From CAIWHR01 sp963734575 (GTDB taxonomy: Bacteria; Pseudomonadota; Gammaproteobacteria; Burkholderiales; Casimicrobiaceae): DNA of 64,000 bases. The stretch is from assembly GCA_963734575.1 (NCBI GenBank), contig CAVTHT010000006.1, positions 234,719 to 298,718 on the forward strand, given 5' to 3'. The notes under the pieces are model-generated. The model did not search any database, was not told the DNA's origin, and was given only the letters and a program-made list of their open reading frames with translations. The position numbers were made by a program, and so were the translations under genes. Each line of letters opens with the position of its first letter. Position 1 is the stretch's first letter. This document shows, piece by piece, positions 55,604 through 64,000 of the stretch.

Positions 55604-55749
55604 GCCCGCCTCCGCGGCTCGCGCATCGACGCCTTGATAGCGCATGCCGCGCCGGTGCACAAGCCGCATCGCGTACTGCGCCTTCGTGTCGCGGGTGTCG
55701 CGCCGTATGACACATTGACGGGGTCGCGCATGCATCGAATACTTGCCGC

Positions 55750-56906
55750 ATGAAGACGAGCGCCGGTGCGGGTGGATGGGCAGCGTTGCGCATGCTGTTC
55801 TGCGGCGTGCTCGCGCTCGGCCTGGCGGCGGGTGCATCGGCCGCCGGGTTCGGAGATGCGCGCGGGCGCGGCACCTCCCAACCTCGACGAGTTCATGGGG
55901 GGTCTGCGGCACGACGCCTATGACATGGAGCTCCTCATCAGCTTCGGCACGTCCAAGGGCGGCTCCGCGGGCCATCTCGCGCTCGCGCTGCGCGAGCCCG
56001 ATGGCGCCGACGACTTCGTGTACTCGGCCAACTTCTACGCCGATCGCAGCAAGCGAGCACGCCACGGGGTTCTACACCAAGGACCTCATGGTTCGCATTC
56101 CGAAGGCGGAGTACCTGTACGGGACCACCTCCTCGCTCGACGAGACGGCGTCCTTCGGGCTCGATTTCGGCGAGGTCTACAAGCGCTCGGTGGTCGGCAT
56201 ACGCGTCTACGGCGTGCGCGCCGGCGAGCGGGAGGCGCTCGCCGCGTTCTTCGAGCGCATCAACCACGACTATCGCCAACGCGCGGAGAAAACCGAGTAC
56301 CACGACGGCGAGGTGAAGTACGACTACATCCGTCTCAATTGCGCGAAGACCATCGGCTCGGGCTTCCGGTACGGCGCCGGCTACCAGGACCTCGCCATAA
56401 AGAGCGCGCGCCTCCTGCCGGGGCGTCCCGTCGCGGCCGCGGTGAACGCGAACATTCCCACCGAGATGGCGATGAAGCTCCTCGCGGAGTGGAACACGCG
56501 CGGCTACGGCCTCGACGTGGTGCTCTACCGCAAGTATCCCGCATCCGGCCACGTCGATCCGCACGACGACGAGAAGGTCGCGTTCAGGGACCTGCCGAAC
56601 CGGTTTCCTTCCGTGCTGTCGCTCGATTTCCGCAACGACGACGGCCAGTACGAGGACTACGACAATCTCTTCGCGATGTACCTGCTCTACAACCTGGCCC
56701 GTTACAGCGTGCGCATGGACGCGGCCACCGGAATGCTCGACTTCGAGCGCAGCAAGCTGCCGATGACTTATTCGGACGCGGCGACACTGGCCAGGGACCA
56801 GGCCGAGCAGGACAGCCGCGGTTTCCTGAGCCGCGTCCTGTTTCGTCCCAAGGGGAAGCCGATCGATGCGCCGGTCGATGCATCCGTCGCGCCGGATGCA
56901 CGGTGA
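55750..56906 (+). CDS. Exported protein of unknown family, two frameshifts
   Basis: The protein can be stitched from three frames: a signal peptide from ATG 55750 (LRMLFCGVLALGLAAGASAA), then PPNLDEFMGGLRHDAYDMEL and GTSKGGSAGHLALALREP up to about 56060, then the rest (EHATGFYTKDLMVRIPKAEY to the stop at 56906). Each switch reads as +1. A His in GHLALALRE and a Cys in YDYIRLNCAKTIGSGF are placed like the catalytic pair of papain/NlpC-related periplasmic enzymes, and the overall layout recalls Lnb-N-terminal or DUF4105-type proteins. That match is tentative. It diverges from the ceramidase-like gene, about 150 bases away. Confidence 0.6.
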
Positions 56907-56949
56907 ATGCCGCAGGCGCGGCGAGCGCCAGTCGCGGAACGATCGCGTG

Positions 56950-57406
56950 TCATTCGGCGGTCCTGCACCTGGTCGAGGTACTCACCGTAGCCCTGCGCTT
57001 CCATGTCATCGCGATGGATGAAGCGCAGCGACGCTGAATTGATGCAATAGCGCAGCCCGCCACGGTCCGCGGGACCGTCGTCGAAGACATGGCCGAGGTG
57101 GCTGTCGCCGGCGGCGGACCGGACTTCGGTGCGGATCATGCCGTGCGAAGTGTCCTTCAACTCCTTGACCGTCGCGGGCACTATCGGCTTGGTGAAGCTC
57201 GGCCAGCCGCAGCCCGACTCGAACTTGTCGGACGACGCGAACAGCGGCTCGCCCGAAACGATGTCGACATAGATGCCGGGCTCGTGGTTGTGCAGGAGCT
57301 CGCCACTGCCGGGCGCTTCGGTGCCGTTCTGCTGGGTCACGCGATACTGTTCCGGCGTGAGGCGGGCAACTGCCTCGGGAGTCTTTCGGTAGGTTGGCAT
57401 CGGCAT
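56950..57406 (-). CDS. msrB: Peptide-methionine (R)-S-oxide reductase, 3' frame probably shifted
   Basis: Repairs oxidised methionine (R-sulfoxide) in proteins. The signature FESGCGWPSFTKPI, HLGHVFDDGP and the catalytic-Cys strand RYCINSASLRFI are all present. As submitted the frame stays open to 56768, overlapping the preceding gene on the other strand. One inserted base after GEYLDQVQ would end it at the TGA complementary to 56950-56952, giving about 151 residues, the normal size. I adopt that end. The usual zinc CxxC pairs are absent, which occurs in the zinc-free class. The start ATG 57406 has no strong ribosome site. Confidence 0.88.
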
Positions 57407-57589
57407 TTCTCCGTCGCAAGAGTCTGGCCACGAGCATAGCGAAATCGCGAGGATCTGGCACTCGCGTGTTGCATTGCGGGACGCAAAATACGCCCGGTAG
57501 AATGCGTCGACGATGCGATGCGGCCGCTGATCTGGCCATGGATGCGCACCAGGATTAGCGTGCTTTGTTCACGGACACGAGGACCAATC

Positions 57590-58477
57590 ATGAATCGAAA
57601 GACTGCCGGCGACTTCCCGGCCGAAGTGCTGAAGCTCTTCGACGGGTACGTTCACGGCCGGATGAGTCGGCGCGATTTTTTGGATCGTGCCGGCAAGTAT
57701 GCGGTTGGCGGCATGTCGGCGATGGCCATGCTCGAGAGCCTGCGCCCCAATTACGCGTTCGCCCAGCAGGTCGCGAAGGACGACCCGCGCATCCGCACCG
57801 AGTATCTGACCTATCCGTCGCCGAACGGATCGGGAACCATGCGCGGCTACTTTGCGCGCCCGGCCGGTGACGGCAAGCATCCGGGCGTGGTGGTCATCCA
57901 CGAGAATCGCGGCCTCAACCCGTACATCGAGGACGTCGCCCGGCGCCTCGCCACGTCGGGATTCCTCGCCTTCGCACCCGACGCGCTCACCCCTGTGGGC
58001 GGCTATCCCGGAGACGAGGAAAAGGCTGCACAGCTCTTCGCGAAGCTCGACCCGACCAAGCGCAACGAGGACCTGCTCGCCGCCTACTCCGTGGTCAAGA
58101 CACGACCGGAGTGCACCGGCAAGGTCGGGGCGATCGGCTTCTGCTTCGGCGGCACCACCGTCAACCAGTTTGCCGTACGGTTGCCGGATCTCGCGGCGGC
58201 GGTGCCGTTCTACGGCGGACAGCCCGCTGCAGCGGACGTCGCGCGCATCAAGGCACCGTTGATGCTGCACTACGCGGGTCTCGACGAGCGCGTCAACGCG
58301 GGCTGGCCGGCCTACGAGGCTGCGCTCAAGGCCAACGGCGTCAAGTACCAGATGTTCATGTACCCGAACGTCAATCATGGCTTCCACAACGACAGCACGC
58401 CGCGCTACGACGAAGGGGCGGCGAAGCTAGCGTGGTCGCGCACGCTGGCATTCCTCAACGAGAATCTGCGCGGCTAG
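57590..58477 (+). CDS. Tat-exported dienelactone hydrolase family protein
   Basis: A 295-residue alpha/beta hydrolase. Near residue 25 it has a twin-arginine motif (MSRRDFLDRAGKY) followed by a weak hydrophobic stretch, so export by Tat is likely. The hydrolase core has VVVIHENRGLNPYIEDVARRL, the catalytic-Cys motif GAIGFCFGGTTVNQFA, Asp in YAGLDERVNAG and His in PNVNHGFHNDST. This is the Cys-Asp-His triad of dienelactone hydrolases, which open lactones formed in chloroaromatic breakdown. The natural substrate is unknown. It starts at ATG 57590 and is followed by an MDR oxidoreductase 70 bases later. Confidence 0.88.
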   Translation: MNRKTAGDFPAEVLKLFDGYVHGRMSRRDFLDRAGKYAVGGMSAMAMLESLRPNYAFAQQVAKDDPRIRTEYLTYPSPNGSGTMRGYFARPAGDGKHPGVVVIHENRGLNPYIEDVARRLATSGFLAFAPDALTPVGGYPGDEEKAAQLFAKLDPTKRNEDLLAAYSVVKTRPECTGKVGAIGFCFGGTTVNQFAVRLPDLAAAVPFYGGQPAAADVARIKAPLMLHYAGLDERVNAGWPAYEAALKANGVKYQMFMYPNVNHGFHNDSTPRYDEGAAKLAWSRTLAFLNENLRG

Positions 58478-58547
58478 TGGGTCGCACAGGTTGATGCTCA
58501 CCGGTCGCTAGCCGCGGCGCATCCGCTGGATGACACCAGGAAACACC

Positions 58548-59534
58548 ATGCAGTCCTACTGGATGCTGACGACCGACGATGCCACCTTGCTGGAGCTGCG
58601 CGACAGCCCCGTACCGACCGCGGGCCCGCGGCAATTGCTGGTTCGCCTGCACGCTGCTTCGCTGAACCGCGGCGAGTTTCTGTCGGTCCGTAGCCCGCGG
58701 GGCAAGCCCGGTACGTGGAAGGCGGTCGGCGGCGAAGGTGCCGGTGAGGTCGTCGCCGTGGGCCCCGAGGTCACCGGGTTCCGCCCGGGGGACCGCGTGA
58801 TGGGGCGGTGCGCCGGCGCTTTCGCCGAGTTCGCGTTGATGGAGGCGGCGGAAGCCATGGCGATGCCGGAAACGCTCTCATGGGAAGAAGCGGCGAGCAT
58901 TCCGCTGACGTTCCTCGTGGCCTTCGACATGCTGGTGTTGCAGGGGCGACTGCAACCCGGCGAATGGCTGCTGATCAACGGCGTCTCGTCGGGCGTGGGC
59001 GTCGCCTCGCTCCAGCTCGGCAAGGTGCTCGGTGCACGGGTCATCGGCACCTCCGGCTCTGCCGGGAAGCTTGCGGTGGTCGAGCGTCTCGGCCTCGACG
59101 TGGCGCTGTGCACCCGCAAGCCGGACTTCGCCGCAAAGGTGATCGAGGTGACGGGAAGGCATGGCGCGGATCTGATCGTCAACACGGTCGGCGGCACGGT
59201 GTTCGCCGAGAACGTGCGCGCCCTGGCCTTCGAGGGCCGGCTCGCCACGGTGGGCTACGTGGATGGCGTGGTGCATGCCGATCTCGATCTCGAGACGCTG
59301 CACGCGAAACGCCTGACCGTCTTCGGCGTCTCCAACAAGCTGCGAACGAAGGAGCAACGCGCTGCCGCCGTCCCGCGCTTCGTCGCAGAGGTCATGCCGC
59401 ATTTCGCGGCCGGGCGGATCCGGCCGCAGATCGACAGCGTCATGGATTTTGCGCAGCTCGCCGACGCCAAGGCGCGCATGGAAGCCGGCGCCCACGTGGG
59501 CAAGATCGTGCTGCGCATGCCCACCAGTCACTGA
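58548..59534 (+). CDS. Medium-chain dehydrogenase/reductase, quinone-oxidoreductase type
   Basis: A 328-residue zinc-free MDR protein. The N-terminal catalytic domain has LLVRLHAASLNRGEFLSVRS, GGEGAGEVVAVGPEVTGFRPGDRVMG and FAEFALMEA. The NADP-binding Rossmann motif is INGVSSGVGVASLQLGKVLG, followed by TSGSAGKLAVVERLG and VNTVGGTVF. The usual structural-zinc cysteines are missing, as in quinone reductases and enoyl reductases. ATG 58548 follows CCAGGAAACACC; an upstream in-frame ATG 58530 would add six residues. The substrate is unknown. It may share a transcript with the dienelactone hydrolase. Confidence 0.87.
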   Translation: MQSYWMLTTDDATLLELRDSPVPTAGPRQLLVRLHAASLNRGEFLSVRSPRGKPGTWKAVGGEGAGEVVAVGPEVTGFRPGDRVMGRCAGAFAEFALMEAAEAMAMPETLSWEEAASIPLTFLVAFDMLVLQGRLQPGEWLLINGVSSGVGVASLQLGKVLGARVIGTSGSAGKLAVVERLGLDVALCTRKPDFAAKVIEVTGRHGADLIVNTVGGTVFAENVRALAFEGRLATVGYVDGVVHADLDLETLHAKRLTVFGVSNKLRTKEQRAAAVPRFVAEVMPHFAAGRIRPQIDSVMDFAQLADAKARMEAGAHVGKIVLRMPTSH

Positions 59535-59587
59535 GCGGAAAAGCCGTCCTCCGTTTGGAACGCGCGAGCTTCAGGGGATCACGCGGC

Positions 59588-59740
59588 TCAGAGTTCCCGG
59601 CCGAGCTTTCGATCGAGCGAACAAGGTCCGCCACCGCGTAAAGCGATGGCCAGCATGATGAGTCCCCACATCAGCGGATATTTGTAGCCGGGCCTCGTCC
59701 ATCCGAAGCCGGCGGGAAGGTATTGGTCGACAATCTCATC
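59588..59740 (-). pseudogene. DoxX-family C-terminal remnant
   Basis: A minus-strand fragment whose translation contains GWTRPGYKYPLMWGLIMLA and LRGGGPCSLDRKLGREL, which fits the last membrane helix and tail of DoxX-family proteins. The three upstream helices are not found in any frame of the adjacent sequence. It therefore looks like the relict 3' end of a deleted or truncated gene. Confidence 0.6.
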
Positions 59741-60142
59741 CTCGTTAGCCCCGACGGTGGCCGTCCATCTCCAGCCACACAACGGTCTACATCCCGCGCG
59801 CCTCTGCGAAGTATCGCAATCAATTCGCGCAACTGATCTTCATTGGTGCCACTCGCGCCTCGGCGCTGCCAGGGAACGAGCGCCATGCGTGCGTCCCAGT
59901 GCGCGGGACTCGCCTTTGCTGCGCATGTTCCAACGATAGTTCAATCAGGCTGCTGCTCACGCCGATTGCACTGCTCTTGAAGAGCGAATCGCACCATCGA
60001 CGTTGACATCGGGACCAGAATGTCGCAGCGGCGCACCTATTCATGCTCGCTGCGTGACAAACGTCAATCGATCGGCGTGTCCCGCTTTCACTGCTCGATC
60101 GACGCTCCTAAGCTCACCCAATACATCCGAAGGGAGTCGATC
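59741..60142. other. Intergenic region with an operator-like palindrome
   Basis: About 400 bases with no recognised gene on either strand. GCTCTT (59974-59979) and AAGAGC (59981-59986) form an inverted repeat around a single base, a possible operator upstream of the cytochrome gene. AGGGAG (60131-60136) is the ribosome site for ATG 60143. Confidence 0.4.
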
Positions 60143-60556
60143 ATGCTCGCCCCATTGGCAAAGATCGCAGCGTCGATCGCGCTGCTCCTCCTCGGGACCA
60201 CGGCCAGCTACGGCCAAGCCCCTGCTGGCAACCTTGCAGCATTTCACATGGGGATCGTGCGCGTGACCTGCGGAGCATGTCACGTTGAGGGCGATCCCAA
60301 GAGCGTCAGCCCGGAGGTGGCATTGGCATCGGCAAACGGCCAATGCGTCGCCTGTCACGGCGATTCGGCCAAGTTAGCCATCGCCGTGAAGTCGAAGCTC
60401 GCGAACCCCAATATCAACCCGCATGGCTCGCATCTCGTGGGCGTCGATTGCACGGCTTGCCACCGCGGCCACCAAGCGGTGAGCGAGGCGTACTGCCTCA
60501 AGTGTCACGCGTTCAACATGCCGATGCCAGCACTCGCCGGCGCGGTCAAGCGATAA
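60143..60556 (+). CDS. Periplasmic tetraheme cytochrome c
   Basis: A 137-residue exported cytochrome. It has a signal peptide (cleavage near ASYGQA). There are four CxxCH heme-attachment sites: CGACH, CVACH, CTACH and CLKCH, at about residues 47, 74, 108 and 123. Several additional histidines (FHMG, NPHGSHLVG, HRGHQ) can serve as second axial ligands, so all four hemes may be bis-His. The size and spacing resemble the heme domain of Shewanella flavocytochrome c and small tetraheme cytochromes. A flavoprotein gene starts 10 bases after the stop, so the two probably formed a periplasmic flavocytochrome reductase. The gene is intact. Confidence 0.88.
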   Translation: MLAPLAKIAASIALLLLGTTASYGQAPAGNLAAFHMGIVRVTCGACHVEGDPKSVSPEVALASANGQCVACHGDSAKLAIAVKSKLANPNINPHGSHLVGVDCTACHRGHQAVSEAYCLKCHAFNMPMPALAGAVKR

Positions 60557-60566
60557 GGGACACGCC

Positions 60567-61993
60567 ATGGAACGCCGTTCATTCCTGCTGATGGGCTCTG
60601 TGGCGATGCTGTCGCCCTTGCCCGCATTCGCGCGCGGCAACGAGCAATTCGACGTAGTGGTCATCGGCGCCGGTGGCGCCGGCTTGTCCGCAGCCATCGC
60701 CGCGGCGGATGCCGGGGCGCGCGTCGTCGTCCTCGAGAAGATGCCGATCATCGGCGGCAACACGCGGCTCGCGGCGGGCGGCATGAATGTCGCCAGGCAC
60801 GGCCGTGCAGGCGACCAAAGGCATCAAAGACGACTGGAATGGCGCTGGATGACGACCACGATGAAGGGCGGCGGCGACCGCGATCGACCCCGATCTCGTC
60901 GAGGATCATGACGAAGGGGTCGTACGACGCGGTGCGAGTGGCTCACGTCGCTCGGCACGCTCGCCGCCTGGCCTGGTAGGAGCGGCGGCGCCCGGGTGGA
61001 GCATCGCCGCAGCCGTCGGTGGGCCCAGACGTTCGGCCCCTACATCACACGCGTGCTTTTCGACAGCGCCGCGCAGCGCCGGGTCGGGATTCGCACGAAT
61101 TCCGCGTCGTGGATATCTTGCAACGGCCGGACGGCGCGGTTCGCGGCGTTCTCGTTCAGGATCGGCGCGGCAAGCGCTATAGGATCGAGACGCGCGCGGT
61201 CGTGCTCGCGTCGGCGGCTACGGCAGCAGCCCGGATCGCGTGGCGAAGTATCGTCCCGACCTCGCCGCGTTCACCAGCACGGGTCAGCCGGGCACGACCG
61301 GCGACGCGCTCGATCTGGTGCAGAAGATCGGCGCGGAAATGTTCGACCTCGACCAGATCCAGATCCACCCGACGCAGGCGGTCGGTGCGAAGACATTGGT
61401 GAGCGAGACCGTACGCGGTGCCGGCGCCATCCTCGCCAACGGCGAAGGCAAGCGGTTCGTGACGAAGTCACGACCCGCGACCGTGCGGTCGGCCGCCGTG
61501 CTACGCCAGACCGACAAGTTCGCGTTCGTGGTGTTCGACGAAGGGTCACGGGGGCGATGGAAATGATGGAGGGCTGCGATTTCCATCTCGGGCTGGTCAG
61601 GAGGCTGCACCGACCTTGCCGGCGCTGGCCCAGCGCGATCGGCGTGGAACGGCGCGCAAACCTTCCGCGACGGTCGAGACCTACAACGGTTATCAGGCCA
61701 CCAAGCGCGACTCCGAGTTCGAGCGTGACGACATGCCGAGTCCAGCTGGTGCCAGCCGCCGTTCTATGCGATCGAGATCAAGCCGGGCATCCATTTCACC
61801 ATGGGCGCGTCAGCATCAACGGACACACGCCAGGTGTTGGACCGGACAATCGGCCCATTCCGGCTGTGTCGCGGCGGGCGAGGTGACGGGCGGCGTACAC
61901 GGTGCCAATCGTCTCGGCGGCGACGTCATGACGGCGCTGTTCACGTTCGGCCCGATCGCCGGCCGCGAAGCTGCAGGGCCCGCAGTGAGTTGA
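60567..61993 (+). pseudogene. Flavocytochrome c flavoprotein (fumarate-reductase-like), many frameshifts
   Basis: Homologous to the periplasmic FAD-containing fumarate/urocanate-reductase family. The first 80 residues are in one frame: a signal sequence (MERRSFLLMGSVAMLSPLP), then FDVVVIGAGGAGLSAAIAAA and LEKMPIIGGNTRLAAGGMN. After that the conserved parts lie scattered over all three frames: AVQATKGIKDDW, FGPYITRVLF, TGDALDLVQKIGAEMFDLDQ, IHPTQAVGAKTLVSETVRGA and GEVTGGVHGANRLGGD. At least eight frame changes are needed, in both directions, plus short losses. It would have taken electrons from the tetraheme cytochrome. Whether it is a true pseudogene or very poor sequence cannot be decided here. 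Confidence 0.75.
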
Positions 61994-62506
61994 AGTGCAA
62001 GCTGGCGTCGAGGGCCCGCATCACCCGCGGATCATTTGGCGCCCTACGGAGAACGCTTCGGTGTCCTGCAGTCCGTGGAGGAAGAGTCCACGACAAATGA
62101 GACAAAGGCCTGAACGCGAACGGCCTACCCCGAGATAGGCCGTTGCAATCCTGCAACCGGACCCCTCTGCACATTAGAAACAAGCACCCGGGCACCGCGG
62201 CGCAGAATCACCGCGCGGTGCGTCTTGCGTTTGTACTTCGTCATGCCGGCGCTGCGCCCTCGGGCCTGACCGGAAGCGCCCGCTTAGGACCCTCAGCGTG
62301 TTCGCGGGGCGATGTCGAATGCTTGCTTCGTACTCCAAGCGGCCAGCCAATCGACATGCAGCGCTGCCCAATCGTGGCGGGGGGCGAGCCAAGATCATCC
62401 CGGCACTCCGGGCGGCGAGGGGTGTTCTGCGGAACAGCGCGCCGGCGCGGCATGGTCGAATGCGCTTCCGGCACAATCCGCTCTCGTCATGCGTCGGAGC
62501 CCCGCG
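61994..62506. other. Non-coding region with a hairpin after the flavoprotein gene
   Basis: A 513-base region with no gene I can support. AACGGCCTA (62119-62127) and TAGGCCGTT (62136-62144) form a nine-base-pair hairpin with an eight-base loop, followed by a smaller TTGCA/TGCAA repeat (62143-62156). This is a probable terminator or structured RNA end for the cytochrome-flavoprotein unit, though there is no T tract. Confidence 0.45.
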
Positions 62507-63727
62507 ATGCCTATGGAGTCCGTTTACAGGCCGCTCCCCGGACTGCGCCAGATAATCGCCGATTCCGGCGGGCTCTACGTCGCTAACGCCGCGATCGCAT
62601 TCATCTTCGCCGCCTCGGGGCCGGTCGCGATCATTCTTGCCGTCGGCGCGCGCGGTGGGCTGAGCGAGTCCGATCTGTCGTCATGGATCTTCGGCTCGTT
62701 CTTCATCAACGGGCTAATCACCCTGCTCTTTTGCACGCTGTATCGACAGCCGCTCGTCTTCTTCTGGACGATCCCGGGGACGGTGCTGGTTGGCCCGGCC
62801 CTGGCCACCTCAGCTGGCCCGAGGTCATCGGTGCCTTCCACGCCACCGGACTGCTGATGCTGTTGCTGGGCTTCTCTGGCTGGGTACGGCGCGCGATGCA
62901 AGCCGTGCCGATGCCGATCGTGATGGGGATGGTGGCGGGCGTGTTCCTGCGCTTCGGCCTGGGCCTGGTGTACGCGGTGCGGGACGACTTCTGGATCGCG
63001 GCGCCGATGATCGTTGCCTTCCGCGCTCGGCGCCTCGAGCCGATGGTCGCGCCGGCTGCCGCCGCTGATCGGCGCGCTCTTCGTCGGCGCGGTAGCGATC
63101 GCGCTCCTTGGCAAGTTCCACCCGCACGACGGGGCACTGCTCGCGCTGGCCCATCCCAACCTGTACGTGCCCGCCTTCTCGTGGCGCGCGATGGTGGAGC
63201 TCGTCATCCCGCTTGCGATTACCGTGCTCGTGGTGCAAAACGGCCAAGGGCTCGCGGTGCTCACCGCCGCCGAGCACGAGCCGCCGATCAACGCGATCAC
63301 CGTGGCCTGCGGCGCGGGCTGATGCTCGCCGCCCTGGTCGGCACGGTCTCGACCTGCCTCACCGGCCCCGTCAACGCGATCATCTCGGCTTCGGGTGAGC
63401 GGCAACGGCACTACACCGCGGGCCTCGCGGTAGGCGTGCTCGCGCTGGCGTTCGGGCTGTTCGGCGCCCGTGTTCACCCGGCTGATGCTCGCCACTCCGC
63501 GCGCGTTCATCGGCACGCTTGCCGGGCTGGCCATGCTGCGCGTCCTCCAGACGGCGTTCAATGTGTCTTTCCGCGAGCGCTTTACACTCGGTGCGCTCGT
63601 CACGTTCCTCGTCACGGTGGCCGACGTGCCGATCTACAACGTCGGGGCGCCGTTCTGGGGATTGGTGATCGGCTACGCCGTGTCGCGCCTGCTCGAGCGC
63701 AAGGACTTCGGGGCTGCCGGCACCTGA
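62507..63727 (+). pseudogene. BenE-family benzoate transporter, several frameshifts
   Basis: A membrane transporter of the BenE (benzoate/H+ symporter) family. The N-terminus reads cleanly (YVANAAIAFIFAASGPVAII, then TLYRQPLVFFWTIPGTVLVG). The continuation jumps frame near 62810 (VIGAFHATGLLMLLLGFSGW, MPIVMGMVAGVFLRFGLGL), near 63050 (PPLIGALFVGAVAIALLGKF), near 63315 (LMLAALVGTVSTCLTGPVNA) and near 63470 (FIGTLAGLAMLRVLQTAF, ending KDFGAAGT). The shifts go both ways. Assembled in order, the parts cover a whole transporter of about 400 residues and no large piece is missing. It may therefore be a functional gene in poor sequence. Confidence 0.75.
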
Positions 63728-63747
63728 GCCGAAACCAATGACGCGAG

Positions 63748-64000
63748 AACAAGTACGCGCGCGATATCCAGGCGATTCGCGAGGTCGATGCAACGAAGGC
63801 CCTGCTGACCTGCCACGACGAGTACCTGCTAGCATTGATGGTGCAGGGCGTCGACGGCGCGCTCGTCGGATTTGCGACCTCCATCCCAGGCCTCATCACC
63901 GATCTTTGGAATGCGGTGAGGGCCGCGATCCTAGGCGCGCGATGGCGGTCCAGAGGGTCATAACGCCCTTTAAGGATGCCGTGTACGGCGGCGCGAGCCC
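63748..64000 (+). pseudogene. C-terminal fragment of a dihydrodipicolinate-synthase-family gene, continues past the window
   Basis: The stretch from about 63748 reads ARDIQAIREVDATKALLTCH then DEYLLALMVQGVDGALVGFA and SIPGLITDLWNAV, which fits the C-terminal third of DHDPS/NAL-type aldolases. A frame change near 63935 leads into RAMAVQRVITPFKDAVYGG, again in register with the family. The first two thirds of the protein, with the catalytic Lys and Tyr, are absent, because the upstream BenE gene ends just 20 bases before. It is a truncated relic or a misjoin, and the 3' end is outside the window. Confidence 0.6.

Noticed and set aside
61994..62506. A possible regulator gene fragment (DPRVMRALDA-like stretch on the minus strand near 62030)
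   Set aside because: Only about ten residues look like an AraC-type segment and no other part of such a protein is present nearby.

Overview
The window is high-GC DNA with dense, short-spaced genes and many 4-bp ATGA overlaps. The gene families point to a betaproteobacterium, most likely Burkholderiales. Indicators are a Bug/TctC-type periplasmic binding protein, a livKHMGF importer, TRAP transporter genes, a tandem ~1,900-residue UvrA, PrpF, and a PEP-CTERM protein. No rRNA, tRNA, CRISPR array, insertion sequence or prophage gene was recognised.

Layout. 1-2459 (minus): the 5' part of a fatty acyl-CoA ligase and a DUF3750 gene. 2732-8941 (plus): a two-domain VOC/extradiol-dioxygenase-like gene, a complete branched-chain-amino-acid-type ABC importer and a hemerythrin-domain gene. 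9260-13991 (plus): a PEP-CTERM protein, then DUF4331, TPR and HupE/UreJ-type genes. 14075-16526 (minus): an operon of an AI-2E-family permease, a VIT-like membrane protein and a small outer-membrane-like protein. 16888-19231 (plus): four small unrecognised genes and a DUF1810 gene. 19340-35514: a large sugar-acid (hexuronate/aldarate) catabolic cluster. 35624-39568: cytidine deaminase, pirin, azoreductase with a divergent LysR regulator, and a glutathione S-transferase. 39972-42587: a winged-helix/ATPase/TPR regulator. 42814-48507: tandem UvrA. 48568-52841 (minus): a cNMP-binding thioredoxin-reductase-like protein overlapping a hybrid histidine kinase. 53012-59534: PrpF, thioesterase, ceramidase-like, secreted unknown, MsrB, Tat-exported dienelactone hydrolase and an MDR oxidoreductase. 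59588-64000: a DoxX remnant, an intact tetraheme cytochrome c, then broken flavocytochrome, BenE and DHDPS-family genes.

How the sugar-acid genes fit together (inference from family assignments). Uronates enter through the TRAP transporter. Uronate dehydrogenase makes aldarolactones. A galactarolactone isomerase and an SMP-30-type lactonase handle the lactones. GarD, an enolase-superfamily talarate/galactarate dehydratase and two glucarate dehydratases convert aldarates to 5-keto-4-deoxyglucarate. GarL cleaves this to pyruvate and tartronate semialdehyde, and GarR reduces the latter to glycerate.

Sequence quality. Many conserved genes are broken by single-base frameshifts. In the first 60 kb nearly all of these read as +1 insertions (about 19 against one -1), and several explain missing stop codons. 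This looks like systematic sequence error rather than gene decay. The last 3.4 kb is much more heavily broken, with shifts in both directions. Where a frameshift is suspected I give the span of the whole gene and say where the reading frame changes.
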